From an uncultured Sutterella sp. (lineage in GTDB: Bacteria > Pseudomonadota > Gammaproteobacteria > Burkholderiales > Burkholderiaceae_F): DNA of 64,000 bases. The notes beneath the pieces were generated by a model. It made no database searches. It had not been told where the DNA came from and worked only from the letters and a program-made list of their open reading frames with translations. The position numbers were made by a program, and so were the translations under genes. Where the stretch lies: the NCBI GenBank assembly GCA_944392755.1, contig CALXXT010000002.1:1-64000 (forward strand), given 5' to 3'. Within the stretch, counting starts at the first letter, position 1, and each line of letters begins with the position of its first letter. Shown here piece by piece: positions 46,392 through 54,638 of this stretch.

Positions 46392-47996
46392 ATGACAGAC
46401 CCGAATCCCGCATTGGTTCGCGACGTCAAGAAGCGTCGGACCTTTGCCATCATTTCGCACCCTGACGCCGGCAAGACTACGCTGACGGAAAAGCTTCTGC
46501 TTTTCGGTGGCGCCATTCAGATGGCAGGAGCCGTCAAGGGACGCAAGGCCTCTCGGCATGCCACCTCCGACTGGATGGAGGTTGAGAAGCAAAGAGGCAT
46601 TTCCGTGACGAGTTCGGTCATGCAGTTCCACTATGCTGATCATGTGGTGAATCTGCTCGACACTCCGGGACACGAAGACTTTTCTGAAGATACCTACCGC
46701 GTGCTTACGGCGGTCGATGCTGCTGTGATGGTGATTGATGCAGCGAAAGGCGTCGAGGCCCAAACGATCAAGCTTCTCGAGGTTTGCCGGCTTCGCAATA
46801 CGCCGATCATCACCTTCATCAACAAGTTCGACCGAGAGGTTCGTGACCCTCTGGATTTGATCGGTCAGATTGAATCGGTGTTGAAGCTCCAGTGCGTTCC
46901 CATCACATGGCCGATCGGCATGGGGAAGACCTTCCGAGGCGTCTTTTCGTTGCTGACCAACCGGTTGGTGCGCTTCACGCCTGGTGAAGAGCGCCTCACC
47001 AACGAGCATGAAGTGATCGAAGGTCTGGACAATCCCGAGCTAGACGGGCTTTTCCCCATGGAAATGCCGAGCGTCAGGGAATCGATCGAACTCATTCAAG
47101 GCACGACCGAGCCCTTTTCGCTCGAAGAGTTCCTCGCCGGCCGGCAGAGCCCCGTTTTCTTCGGCTCCGGCGTCAACAATTTCGGCGTTCAGGACGTTCT
47201 CGACGCGCTCATCAACTGGGCGCCCGAACCTCAGCCGCGTCACGCCGGCCGTCGCGACGTTTCGCCCTATGAAAATGCCTTCTCTGGGTTTGTGTTCAAG
47301 ATTCAGGCCAATATGGATCCGCGTCACCGCGACCGCATTGCGTTTTTGCGCGTGTGTTCCGGCCGCTATCGCCCGGGCATGAAGGTGCATCACGTCCGCG
47401 AAGATCGTGAGCTTAAGATTCCAAACGCGCTTACCTTCATGGCTCAGGACCGCGTGGTGATGGATGACGCCGTTGCTGGCGATATCATCGGCATCTATAA
47501 CCACGGTCAGCTTCACATCGGCGATACGTTGACTTCCGGCGAGCGCCTGGCCTTTACAGGGATTCCGAATTTTGCCCCAGAGCTCTTCCGAGCCGTGCGC
47601 AGCAAGGACCCCTTTAAGGCGAAGCAGTTACAAAAAGGTCTTCAGGAACTCGGAGAAGAGGGCGCCATTCAGGTTTTCACCGGAGAGTTCGGCAACGTCA
47701 TGTTGGGCGCCGTTGGACAGCTGCAGTTTGAGATCGTGGCTCAGCGTCTGGCAACGGAATATCGCGTCGATGCGATTTATGAATCGACCGATGTTTCAAC
47801 GGCCCGCTGGCTCTCATTCCCAGATGAGCGATGCAGGAAGGACTTTGAAGCCGAGCAGGGCTCGCGTCTGGCGACTGATGTGAACGGCAACATTGTTTAT
47901 TTGGCCACATCGATCTATAACTTGGAGACGACGATGAAGCATTGGCCGCAGGTGATATTCCACACGACGCGCGAAATGAATCAGATTTTCGAATAG
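46392..47996 (+). CDS. prfC: Peptide chain release factor 3
   Basis: From ATG 46392 the protein has 534 residues and starts with an RF3 N-terminus; upstream codons to 46320 are not conserved. GTPase motifs: [18 protein letters not shown] (G1, about 24-41), [14 protein letters not shown] (G3) and [15 protein letters not shown] (G4). C-terminal part: [21 protein letters not shown]. It recycles RF1/RF2 from the ribosome after termination. A strong hairpin follows the stop. Confidence 0.95.
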   Translation: MTDPNPALVRDVKKRRTFAIISHPDAGKTTLTEKLLLFGGAIQMAGAVKGRKASRHATSDWMEVEKQRGISVTSSVMQFHYADHVVNLLDTPGHEDFSEDTYRVLTAVDAAVMVIDAAKGVEAQTIKLLEVCRLRNTPIITFINKFDREVRDPLDLIGQIESVLKLQCVPITWPIGMGKTFRGVFSLLTNRLVRFTPGEERLTNEHEVIEGLDNPELDGLFPMEMPSVRESIELIQGTTEPFSLEEFLAGRQSPVFFGSGVNNFGVQDVLDALINWAPEPQPRHAGRRDVSPYENAFSGFVFKIQANMDPRHRDRIAFLRVCSGRYRPGMKVHHVREDRELKIPNALTFMAQDRVVMDDAVAGDIIGIYNHGQLHIGDTLTSGERLAFTGIPNFAPELFRAVRSKDPFKAKQLQKGLQELGEEGAIQVFTGEFGNVMLGAVGQLQFEIVAQRLATEYRVDAIYESTDVSTARWLSFPDERCRKDFEAEQGSRLATDVNGNIVYLATSIYNLETTMKHWPQVIFHTTREMNQIFE

Positions 47997-48006
47997 GCGT
48001 TGACGC

Positions 48007-48038
48007 TCGGCCCGGTTTCCTCATAGGAACCGGGCCGA
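48007..48038. terminator. Hairpin between convergent prfC and hydE
   Basis: TCGGCCCGGTT (48007-48017) pairs with AACCGGGCCGA (48028-48038), and three inner pairs shorten the loop. Located between converging genes, 10 bases after the prfC stop and just after the hydE stop. There is no marked U-tract on either strand. Confidence 0.55.
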
Positions 48039-48041
48039 AGT

Positions 48042-49151
48042 TCATCGCCTGCTTTGCCAGTGGATCGACGAACCGAGCTGATTGAGTCCGAGCCTGCGGC
48101 CTGCAATTCTGACGATGTCCGACTCGATTTTGGTATTTGATTCCGCGCCGACTTCGGTGCCGGATTTGTTGTCGTAGAGTTGATAGGACGAACGCGTAGC
48201 CTGTGGGGTAATGTTTGGCATGACGACATTGCACCCGCTCATGATGCCGAGAATGCGTCCGTTGGGTTCGAGCGTCTCAAGCGCCGTGGCCGCCGCAATG
48301 TTGACGTCCCGAAGCACAAGGCGTGTAGCGGCGATCATATTGAGCGAAAGTCTCAGGAGTGGGTCGTGGGCCATCATTCCGCAGTCGACCATGTCGGCGC
48401 CCTTGCTGAGGAGATAGGGACCCATTCCGATCATGTCCGCATCTATAGTCTGGAATGTTCGGATGTCTTGGACGAGATCCTCAACGGTTTGCCCAGGCAG
48501 GCCGATCATCACCCCAGTGCCAACCTGGTAGCCAGCTCGCCGCAGGTTACGGAGTGCCGTCATGCGGTGTTCGAGATTCTTTTCATGCCGTCCCGGCGTG
48601 CAGTGTAATTTGTGGAAGAGTTCCGGATTGCTTGTTTCGATGCGGAGCAGATAGCGGAGACCGTCAGGATTTCCACTCGCTTCCGCCCATTCCGCATAAA
48701 CCTCGTACGGCTGCTCGCCGAGTGAAAGTGTGATCCCGAGTCCGAGAGGAAGTGTGTCGGAAACCGTTCTTTCGTGAATTTCCCGCAGAAGGCCGCTGAT
48801 CCATTCCACCCAGTGCCGGTCCGTACGTTCACCCGCTTGAATGGCAATGGAGCCGTAGCCTGCGCGCGCAGCCGCAAGCGCGCAGCCGATCACGACATGC
48901 CGTGGAAGCGTGTATCGGCTTACTGCATGGTTGCTCTTGCGGATGCCGCAGTAGCGGCAGTTGGCCGTACAGATGTTGCTGATCTCGATGAGACCACGTA
49001 GGTACACTTCATCGCCGAGGAGATCCGTCGTAAGTTCATAGGCTCGCTCCTGAAGCCGCTTGACGTCTTCAGGGGCTTTAAGTCTGAGCATCCGAGCGAT
49101 GTCGTCGTCGGAAAAGGTCGTTTGGCGAAGGAAGTCGAAATTGGTCGCCAT
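48042..49151 (-). CDS. hydE: [FeFe]-hydrogenase maturation radical SAM protein HydE
   Basis: A 369-residue radical SAM enzyme. LRGLIEISNICTANCRYCGIR carries the Cx3Cx2C cluster (Cys61, Cys65, Cys68). Later conserved parts are AGYGSIAIQAGERTD, LRIETSNPELFHKLHC, VGTGVMIGLPGQTVEDL and a BATS-type end with MSGCNVVMPNITPQATRSSYQLYD. HydE works with HydG and HydF to build the 2Fe subcluster of the H-cluster. It lies 4 bases downstream of hydF, and hydA is in the same block, which removes doubt versus BioB or PylB. No hydG is found in the window. Confidence 0.92.
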   Translation of the reverse strand: MATNFDFLRQTTFSDDDIARMLRLKAPEDVKRLQERAYELTTDLLGDEVYLRGLIEISNICTANCRYCGIRKSNHAVSRYTLPRHVVIGCALAAARAGYGSIAIQAGERTDRHWVEWISGLLREIHERTVSDTLPLGLGITLSLGEQPYEVYAEWAEASGNPDGLRYLLRIETSNPELFHKLHCTPGRHEKNLEHRMTALRNLRRAGYQVGTGVMIGLPGQTVEDLVQDIRTFQTIDADMIGMGPYLLSKGADMVDCGMMAHDPLLRLSLNMIAATRLVLRDVNIAAATALETLEPNGRILGIMSGCNVVMPNITPQATRSSYQLYDNKSGTEVGAESNTKIESDIVRIAGRRLGLNQLGSSIHWQSRR

Positions 49152-49155
49152 GGGG

Positions 49156-50403
49156 TCACTTCCTGGAGGCTTTCAGATATGCTTCGAGTGCGTCGGGGTG
49201 GCAGGCCAGCACGCGCTCAAGGATGCCCTGAAGGTAGCAGATTGCCAAGCCGTAGTTCGTCATGGGGACTCCCTGCATGGATGCACGTCTGAGGCGCATC
49301 AGCAGGTGGCGGCGAGTGACGACACAGCCGCCGCATTGGATCAAGACGGCGTAGGGCGACAGATCTTCCGGAAAGTCCTTTCCGACGGAGATCTCGAAGT
49401 TCAATTTGACGCCCGTGTGTTCGCGCAACCACTTCGGTATTTTGATTCGACCGATGTCCTCAGGTTGGGGTAGGTGACTGCAGGATTCGCAGATAAGCAC
49501 TCGATCGCCGTCGCGGAGTCGTCCCAAAGCGGCAGCTCCTTCTGCGAGTGCGATTAGATCGCTTTTGGCGTAGGCGAGCTGAATCGAAAACGTTGTGAGC
49601 GGGATACGGCTCGGAGTTTGGCGGGCCACCTCCAGGACGGCTTGAGAATCCGTCATGATGAACTTGGGATCCTGCCGCAGTTCGCTCAACGCTTCCGCAA
49701 CTCGGTCTTGCTGTACGACGAAACATTTGGCATGCGTGTCGAGTAGCTCTCGAATTGCCTGAACTTGCGGAAGGATGAGGCGCCCCTTGGGAGCCCCGGT
49801 ATCAATCGGCGTGACGAGCAGGACGGTATCGCCCGCTTCGGCCAGATGTCCGGCTAGAGGGCGATCCGGATCTATTTGAGTTTGAACGATTCGGATGACG
49901 GCTTGGCGCAACTCGTCAATACCTCGGCCGGTATGCGCGTCGCAGAGAACGACAGGTAGACCGAGTGATTTCGCTTCAGCTACTGCTGCCTGGTTTGGTC
50001 GATGAAGGTCGGCTTTGTTGAGTGCGATGACGCAGGGGGTTTTCAGGGTCTGTGCGGCATGAATCAGTTCGATGTCGTCCTGTTCGAGTCCCGATGCTGC
50101 GCCGACGACAACCGCGATGTCCACCCATTCGAGGATTGCCTTCGAGCGTCGAACGCGCGCAGCGCCAAGGCTGCCTGCATCGTCGTCGACGCCGGCAGTG
50201 TCAATGAAGACCACAGGACCGATCGGCGCGAGTTCGCAGGCTTTTTCCACCGGATCGGTGGTGGTTCCTGGGACGTCGGAGACGATGGAGATTTCTTGAT
50301 TGGCCAGACGGTTAACTAGCGAACTCTTGCCGGCATTGCGGCGGCCGAAAAGGCCGATGTGGATGCGAAGCCCCTTGGGCGTTCCGAGTGCGACGGGGAT
50401 CAT
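49156..50403 (-). CDS. hydF: [FeFe]-hydrogenase maturation GTPase HydF
   Basis: A 415-residue scaffold protein. N-terminal GTPase: GLFGRRNAGKSSLVNRLA (G1, about 18-35), the TTTDPVEKACEL switch, FIDTAGVDD (G3) and ALNKADLHRP (G4). C-terminal cluster-binding part: CESCSHL (about 305), RIKIPKWLREHTG, and VLIQCGGCVVTRRHLLMR. The family pattern is CxH and then HCxxC; here the second part reads QCGGC, so one potential His ligand is Gln. Its ATG lies only 18 bases past the stem of the terminator that follows the cytochrome b gene, so it is expressed by read-through or from a promoter inside the upstream gene. No Shine-Dalgarno is evident. Confidence 0.93.
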   Translation of the reverse strand: MIPVALGTPKGLRIHIGLFGRRNAGKSSLVNRLANQEISIVSDVPGTTTDPVEKACELAPIGPVVFIDTAGVDDDAGSLGAARVRRSKAILEWVDIAVVVGAASGLEQDDIELIHAAQTLKTPCVIALNKADLHRPNQAAVAEAKSLGLPVVLCDAHTGRGIDELRQAVIRIVQTQIDPDRPLAGHLAEAGDTVLLVTPIDTGAPKGRLILPQVQAIRELLDTHAKCFVVQQDRVAEALSELRQDPKFIMTDSQAVLEVARQTPSRIPLTTFSIQLAYAKSDLIALAEGAAALGRLRDGDRVLICESCSHLPQPEDIGRIKIPKWLREHTGVKLNFEISVGKDFPEDLSPYAVLIQCGGCVVTRRHLLMRLRRASMQGVPMTNYGLAICYLQGILERVLACHPDALEAYLKASRK

Positions 50404-50421
50404 AGCGAGTCAAGCAAAAAT

Positions 50422-50453
50422 AAAAGGCCGGTTGAAAGTTCAGCCGGCCTTTT
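50422..50453 (-). terminator. Intrinsic terminator after hydAB-cytochrome b
   Basis: Read on the minus strand, a 14-bp stem (arms 50440-50453 and 50422-50435, one G-U pair) is followed by TTTTATTTTTG. It is the strongest terminator in the window. It separates the structural hydrogenase genes from hydF-hydE and could set their expression ratio. Confidence 0.8.
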
Positions 50454-50476
50454 GAGTGAGCAAAACGATCGAACAG

Positions 50477-51151
50477 TTACTTTTCGATGTTGGTGCGAAC
50501 TACGTCGCGCTCAAGCCAAAGCGGGGCGTGGTGCTCGGCGGCTTCCCAGGAGATCGTGCCCGGGCCGAGACGCCAGATCCCCTTGAAGTGCTCCATCGAG
50601 AGCAACGCGAGCGGGATGTGGGCGCAAACAACCAGCACCGAAATGATAATCGAGCCCCAAACGTGGAAGTAGAACATCCACTTGTAGACGAACTTGCCGG
50701 TGACCGGAGCGCCGAGCCAGAGCATCCAACCCGTCACCGCGAGGGCGGCAATCATGCCCATGAAGAGCAAGTAAGAGGCCTTCTGACCGCCGTTGTAGCG
50801 ACCCTGCGGAGGAACTTCCACCGGTCCGAACGGGATCTTGAAGAAGCGACGAGGATAGCCGCCGAAGTTGCGGAACCAGTAGATCGTGTTGCGGTCCCAT
50901 TCCAGGCAGGCGCGCATAATGAGCGCGAAGCGGTCGGGGGCAATCACGATGAAGCCGAGCAGGTTGAACGTGAAGATCGCGCCGAGAATCAAGTGGGCAA
51001 TCATTGTGTACTCTGCCGCCTCGTTCGAGGGATTGCAGAAGAAGACGTACATGCCGGTGAAAAGCAGGGCGAACCACGTCACGGCGTTGACCGAGTGGAA
51101 CACCTTGTCCGGAGCATGGAATCGAAGGATGCGGTCGTTAGCGTTAGACAT
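50477..51151 (-). CDS. FdnI-type cytochrome b subunit of the hydrogenase
   Basis: A 224-residue four-helix membrane cytochrome b resembling the gamma subunit of formate dehydrogenase-N. It has RILRFHAPDKVFHSVNAVTWF, YTMIAHLILGAIFTFNLLGF, FNGG-like YNGGQKASYLLFMGMIAALAVTG, and FYFHVWGSIIISVLVVCAHIPLAL. It ends LGPGTISWEAAEHHAPLW. Conserved His residues in helices 1, 2 and 4 are suitable heme ligands. No formate dehydrogenase alpha or beta gene is near; it directly follows hydA-hydB and overlaps hydB by 8 bases. The likely role is to anchor the periplasmic hydrogenase and pass electrons to menaquinone (inference from operon structure). Confidence 0.88.
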   Translation of the reverse strand: MSNANDRILRFHAPDKVFHSVNAVTWFALLFTGMYVFFCNPSNEAAEYTMIAHLILGAIFTFNLLGFIVIAPDRFALIMRACLEWDRNTIYWFRNFGGYPRRFFKIPFGPVEVPPQGRYNGGQKASYLLFMGMIAALAVTGWMLWLGAPVTGKFVYKWMFYFHVWGSIIISVLVVCAHIPLALLSMEHFKGIWRLGPGTISWEAAEHHAPLWLERDVVRTNIEK

Positions 51152-51497
51152 GAGAAGCCTCCGTCATGGCCAGCGTGGAGCGCTGGTAGTAGTGCGTATG
51201 AAGCAGTTCATGCATCGTGTGGTCCACGGGTTTCGTGCCCATGTCCTTATAGACAGACATCACCACTTCGTTCTGGTGCGAGCAGGCAAGCCCCTTCGAC
51301 TGGCAGAGCTTGTCGTCCTGGTAGAGGCCGGCCTGGCGGGCCAGAATGATTTGACCGCGGCGAGCAATCATATCGCCGATGGCCCAGCCGCAAACAACGG
51401 CGGCGCCGACGCAGAGGCCGCACACCTTCAGGAAGCCGCGACGACCCAGGATGAGAGCCGCAGGGCGTTCTGCATATGAATAGTTTTCAGACAACAT
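51144..51497 (-). CDS. hydB: [FeFe] hydrogenase small subunit with Tat signal
   Basis: A 117-residue protein. A twin-arginine motif GRRGFLKVCG (Arg19-Arg20) and a hydrophobic helix precede the Fe_hyd_SSU domain: ILARQAGLYQDDK, SHQNEVVMSVYKDMG, and DHTMHELLHTHYYQRS. This matches Desulfovibrio HydB (RRGFLK, ASQDN, HDLLHTH). It wraps around the large subunit and supplies the export signal, so the HydA-HydB complex should fold in the cytosol and cross by Tat. It lies 21 bases after hydA and overlaps the cytochrome b start by 8 bases. Confidence 0.9.
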   Translation of the reverse strand: MLSENYSYAERPAALILGRRGFLKVCGLCVGAAVVCGWAIGDMIARRGQIILARQAGLYQDDKLCQSKGLACSHQNEVVMSVYKDMGTKPVDHTMHELLHTHYYQRSTLAMTEASHV

Positions 51498-51518
51498 ATC
51501 GTTAACCTCGCGTCTCCA

Positions 51519-52874
51519 TTACACCCGAAGCGGCAGCGGCATCGTCGGATGCAGCCAAGCCGTGCCGGCAGATTGAACGGGCTGACCGCCGCCGTTGACG
51601 CAGCCGCCCGGGCAGTTCATCACTTCGATGAAGTGATAGCGGTTCTTGTCGACCTGAATGCGGCGGAGCACTTCCTTCAGACCTTGGTTGGCGCCGTTCA
51701 CCACACAGACGCGCACGTCGAACTTCTTGCCGCCGAGAGCCTTGATCGGCACCGGAATCGTGGCTTCAACGATTGCGTTGTCATGACCGCGGACGACTTC
51801 GATGTCGACATTCTTGAGTTCTTCGCCGGAAAGGGCGAAATAGGCCGTACGGAGTGCGGCCTCCATCACACCACCCGAGCAGCCGAAAATCGTGCCGGCG
51901 CCGGAGTAAACCTCAAGAGGCTGACGCTCGCGCGTCTTCGGCATGTGGAGCGGATTGATGCCCTTGCGCCGCATAAGTTCAGCAATGTCGCGAGCCGTGA
52001 GCGATGCATCGATGTCCTGGAAGGGCGGCGTATCCTGCGGAATGTCTTTGTTGGCGATGAGATAGCGCCAAGCCGAATTCATTTCGGGGCGCGACGCTTC
52101 AAAGATCTTGGCCGTGCAGGGCGTCACGGAAACGAAGTAAACCTTGCGAGGATCACACTTGAGCACGTGCTTGGCGGCCCAGGTCTTAGCGAGCGCGCCG
52201 CCCATCTGCAGGGGGGACTTCGCTGTGGAGATGTGCGGAAGGATGTCCGCGTGATAGGTTTCGGCGTTCTTGACCCAAGCCGGGCAGCAAGACGTGAAGT
52301 GCGGGAACGGGTGCTTGGCCTGTTCATTCACTTCCGGACTGCGTTCGCCGAGGATCCAGTAGCGGATCTTCTGCACGAATTCCGTGCCTTCTTCAATGAT
52401 GGTCTGGTCGGCCGTGCTGTTGCAGTCGTAGACCACGAAGCCAAGCTCTTCGAGCGCGTTGACCATCTGTTCGGTCGAAAGCGCGCCAGGTTCGCCGCCG
52501 AATTCTTCGCAGAGCGAAACGCGGACGGCCGGGGAAGGCTGAGCGACGACGATGCGATCCTTCGAGTCGAGCACGCGCTCGACTTCGTCGACGAAGCTCA
52601 TCTGTTCGATGGCGCCAAACGGACAGGCGATGAGGCACTGACCGCAGTAGAGGCAGGCGTCTTCATTAATTTCGTGCTTGGCGCCGATGCCGCCGGTGAT
52701 GGCATCAACGGGGCAGAACTTGCGGCAGGTGTCGCAGCCGACGCAGTTGTCCTTGTTGATGTGGATGATCCCGCGCAGTTCTCCTTTGCGCAGGTTGCCT
52801 GCATAAGCAGGGCCATTTTCCCCGTGGGCGTTGTCGCCCGGAAGGAAGGTATGGACCTTGATCGTGTGGGACAT
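51519..52874 (-). CDS. hydA: [FeFe] hydrogenase large (H-cluster) subunit
   Basis: A 451-residue enzyme. Two [4Fe-4S] ferredoxin sites: Cys44/47/50/54 and Cys74/77/80/84. H-cluster motifs are L1 TSCCPAW (194-200), L2 TPCTAKIFE (251-259, Cys253), and L3 EVMNCPGGC (417-425, Cys421 and Cys425) followed by VNGGGQP. Cys196 is the expected proton-relay residue. L2 normally starts Met-Pro-Cys; here Met is Thr251. There is no signal peptide, consistent with co-export by hydB. It resembles the periplasmic dimeric enzyme of Desulfovibrio and should oxidise or produce H2. Conserved GAGTIFGCSGGVMEAALR supports the fold. GGAG lies 8 bases before the ATG. First gene of hydA-hydB-cytochrome b. Confidence 0.95.
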   Translation of the reverse strand: MSHTIKVHTFLPGDNAHGENGPAYAGNLRKGELRGIIHINKDNCVGCDTCRKFCPVDAITGGIGAKHEINEDACLYCGQCLIACPFGAIEQMSFVDEVERVLDSKDRIVVAQPSPAVRVSLCEEFGGEPGALSTEQMVNALEELGFVVYDCNSTADQTIIEEGTEFVQKIRYWILGERSPEVNEQAKHPFPHFTSCCPAWVKNAETYHADILPHISTAKSPLQMGGALAKTWAAKHVLKCDPRKVYFVSVTPCTAKIFEASRPEMNSAWRYLIANKDIPQDTPPFQDIDASLTARDIAELMRRKGINPLHMPKTRERQPLEVYSGAGTIFGCSGGVMEAALRTAYFALSGEELKNVDIEVVRGHDNAIVEATIPVPIKALGGKKFDVRVCVVNGANQGLKEVLRRIQVDKNRYHFIEVMNCPGGCVNGGGQPVQSAGTAWLHPTMPLPLRV

Positions 52875-53270
52875 GGAAGTGATCTCCGGAGTTGGAAAGA
52901 CCGCCGCGGCATGCCGTTTCAGCCTTTCGACTTCGCGTTCGACGCGGATGACCTCCGGATAAGTATGGGGTCGAGGTTGTCCGCGCCGCTCTGATGTTGA
53001 GAGTGAGGGTTGATCTGCCGCGGCACTTACCGGCGGTCGACGAACGACCCGCAGAGCCCCTCAGCGAAACACCTCGCATTGTAAGGATTTGTAGCCGAGG
53101 AGACACTTCTCCTCTAGGCTGATAGAGGTAGATTTTGGGTGGTAGTTTTCCTCGCTATCTCGTACGGGTTTGATCCAGGTTAAAAGGCTTGAGTGTTCAG
53201 AGCGGAGAGGGGGAAATTCGAACGGAGCATTCGGATAAATCAAAGACTTCGAATGAATTTCCTTCTCCAA
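52875..53270. promoter_or_regulatory. 396-base leader/promoter region upstream of hydA
   Basis: No convincing gene. It separates the radical SAM gene from hydA on the minus strand and must hold the hydrogenase promoter. Visible elements: a minus-strand TACAAT (53083-53078) as possible -10 with no good -35; a hairpin GAGGAG/CTCCTC (53097-53114); and an FNR-like dyad at 53170-53183 (minus strand TTAACCTGGATCAA, 8 of 10 half-site positions match TTGATNNNNATCAA). None is decisive. The long leader could carry post-transcriptional control. Confidence 0.35.
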
Positions 53271-54584
53271 CTACATGTCTTCCTCACGAAGCGGCGCCCG
53301 GAGTTCGGCGCGCACGTTGTCCATGGCCGAATAAAAAGCCTTCATCATGACAAGGCCCAGGAATTTGCCAGCATCCGTAACGACGATGCGGTCCGGGTCG
53401 TTCGGGTCGTCTTGAATGGCTCCAGCAAGCCTCAGTCCCATCATTTCCTTGAAGAGGTAGCGGTCGACGTTGATGCCGTGTACATCGCGGAAGTATTTGC
53501 GCGAAAGCCGGTGCGAAAAAAGCCCGAGCATCAGGCGGTATTGGGCGATCGCATGATGATCAAACGTGCGCTTGCGTTCGACGCCCGTATGCCCCGCGGC
53601 AATACGCTCGCCGTAACGGCGAAGGCTGAAGGTGTTTACGTAAAGGCTGTCGTTGAGGAAGCTGAAGGCTCCTGAGCCGACGCCCAAATATTCGTCGTAG
53701 TCAACGACGTATTCATCGAACCCTTCGTCGTTGGTTCGTCCGAAAGTCCACGACGTCAATTGGCGGTAGTGTGAGCCGAGCGTATCGAGAATGACTCGGT
53801 ACTGATCGGCGAGTTCGTTGCCGGGAGCTGCAATGACGTTCTTCACGCTTTTTTTAGTTTGCGACGTCACCATGAGCGGATAGGTGGTTACCTGACGAGG
53901 ATTGAGCTTGAAGATCTTCTCCATGTCATCGTGGAGAATGTCGAGATTCTGACCTCGGAATCCGAACATCATGTCAATGTTGCATGTCGGGAAGAGCTCT
54001 TGCGCGTACTGGAGGCGTTCGAAGATTTCAGCACCCGAACCGAACTTTTCATACCGTTCCGATAGCTTGAGGATGTCGTCGTTAAAGCTCTGCACGCCGA
54101 TAGACATGCGGTCCACGAGTCCCTTCAGGTTGCGGAAAGCGGGCGTCGTGATGATCTGCGGATCCGTTTCGCAAGAAATTTCCTTAATTGTCGGGAAGAG
54201 CTTTTTCGCGTATTCGAGCGTTTTGATGAGTTCGTCCTCAAGGATGGTGGTTGTTCCGCCGCCGACATACATGGAGTGGAACGTGTAGCCGAGCGAATGC
54301 ACGTAATCCATTTCCCGGCGGAGATTGACGAAGTACTCTCGAGCCTTCCACTCCTTGAAAAGAAAGCGGTGAAATGTGCAGTAGGAGCAGAGCGTCTTGC
54401 AAAAAGGCACGTGCGCATAAAGCAGGTACTTGTGCCCCTCCTGAGGTTCGGGCGGCCGCTGGAGAATAACGGGATCGCAGTGCAGGTATCGCTTGGTGTA
54501 GTAGTCCATTACCCGGTCCGTGAAGCTGAGCATCCACTGCGGAAGCAGTTTGCGGGGGCGGGGTACGTAGTGCGAAGCTGTCAT
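53271..54584 (-). CDS. HemN/HemW-like radical SAM protein
   Basis: A 437-residue radical SAM protein. The cluster motif is HVPFCKTLCSYCTFHRF with Cys62, Cys66, Cys69. Then come MYVGGGTTTILEDELIK (the GGGTP-like SAM motif), EISCETDPQ, VDRMSIGVQSFNDDILKL, and NIDMMFGFRGQNLD. A HemN C-terminal domain (about 340-420) includes VTDAGKFLGLVMMKAFYSAMDN. It lacks the fourth Cys of true HemN (CxxxCxxCxC), so coproporphyrinogen oxidase activity is doubtful. HemW-like heme chaperones and HemN-like methylases/cyclopropanases are alternatives. It follows an acyl-CoA ligase gene by 54 bases on the same strand, and hydA comes next. Confidence 0.75.
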   Translation of the reverse strand: MTASHYVPRPRKLLPQWMLSFTDRVMDYYTKRYLHCDPVILQRPPEPQEGHKYLLYAHVPFCKTLCSYCTFHRFLFKEWKAREYFVNLRREMDYVHSLGYTFHSMYVGGGTTTILEDELIKTLEYAKKLFPTIKEISCETDPQIITTPAFRNLKGLVDRMSIGVQSFNDDILKLSERYEKFGSGAEIFERLQYAQELFPTCNIDMMFGFRGQNLDILHDDMEKIFKLNPRQVTTYPLMVTSQTKKSVKNVIAAPGNELADQYRVILDTLGSHYRQLTSWTFGRTNDEGFDEYVVDYDEYLGVGSGAFSFLNDSLYVNTFSLRRYGERIAAGHTGVERKRTFDHHAIAQYRLMLGLFSHRLSRKYFRDVHGINVDRYLFKEMMGLRLAGAIQDDPNDPDRIVVTDAGKFLGLVMMKAFYSAMDNVRAELRAPLREEDM

Positions 54585-54638
54585 GAGGGAGGTTCTCAGG
54601 TTCTGAATTCGATTGAAATGCCAGATGCGCGCCGGGCG

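Noticed and set aside
50477-51151. Cytochrome b as part of a formate dehydrogenase
   Set aside because: No formate dehydrogenase catalytic or iron-sulfur subunit gene is near, and it overlaps hydB.
51549-52994. 481-residue open frame on the plus strand opposite hydA
   Set aside because: It is fully antisense to a gene with all H-cluster and ferredoxin motifs, has no recognisable domain, and long antisense frames are expected opposite GC-rich codons.
53061-53270. Small 69-codon minus-strand frame between the radical SAM gene and hydA
   Set aside because: TTG start with no ribosome-binding site, no family resemblance, begins right at the upstream stop codon.
53271-54584. Radical SAM gene as the missing hydG
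   Set aside because: Its cluster motif and C-terminal domain are HemN-like; HydG's ThiH-like motif and second C-terminal cluster are absent.
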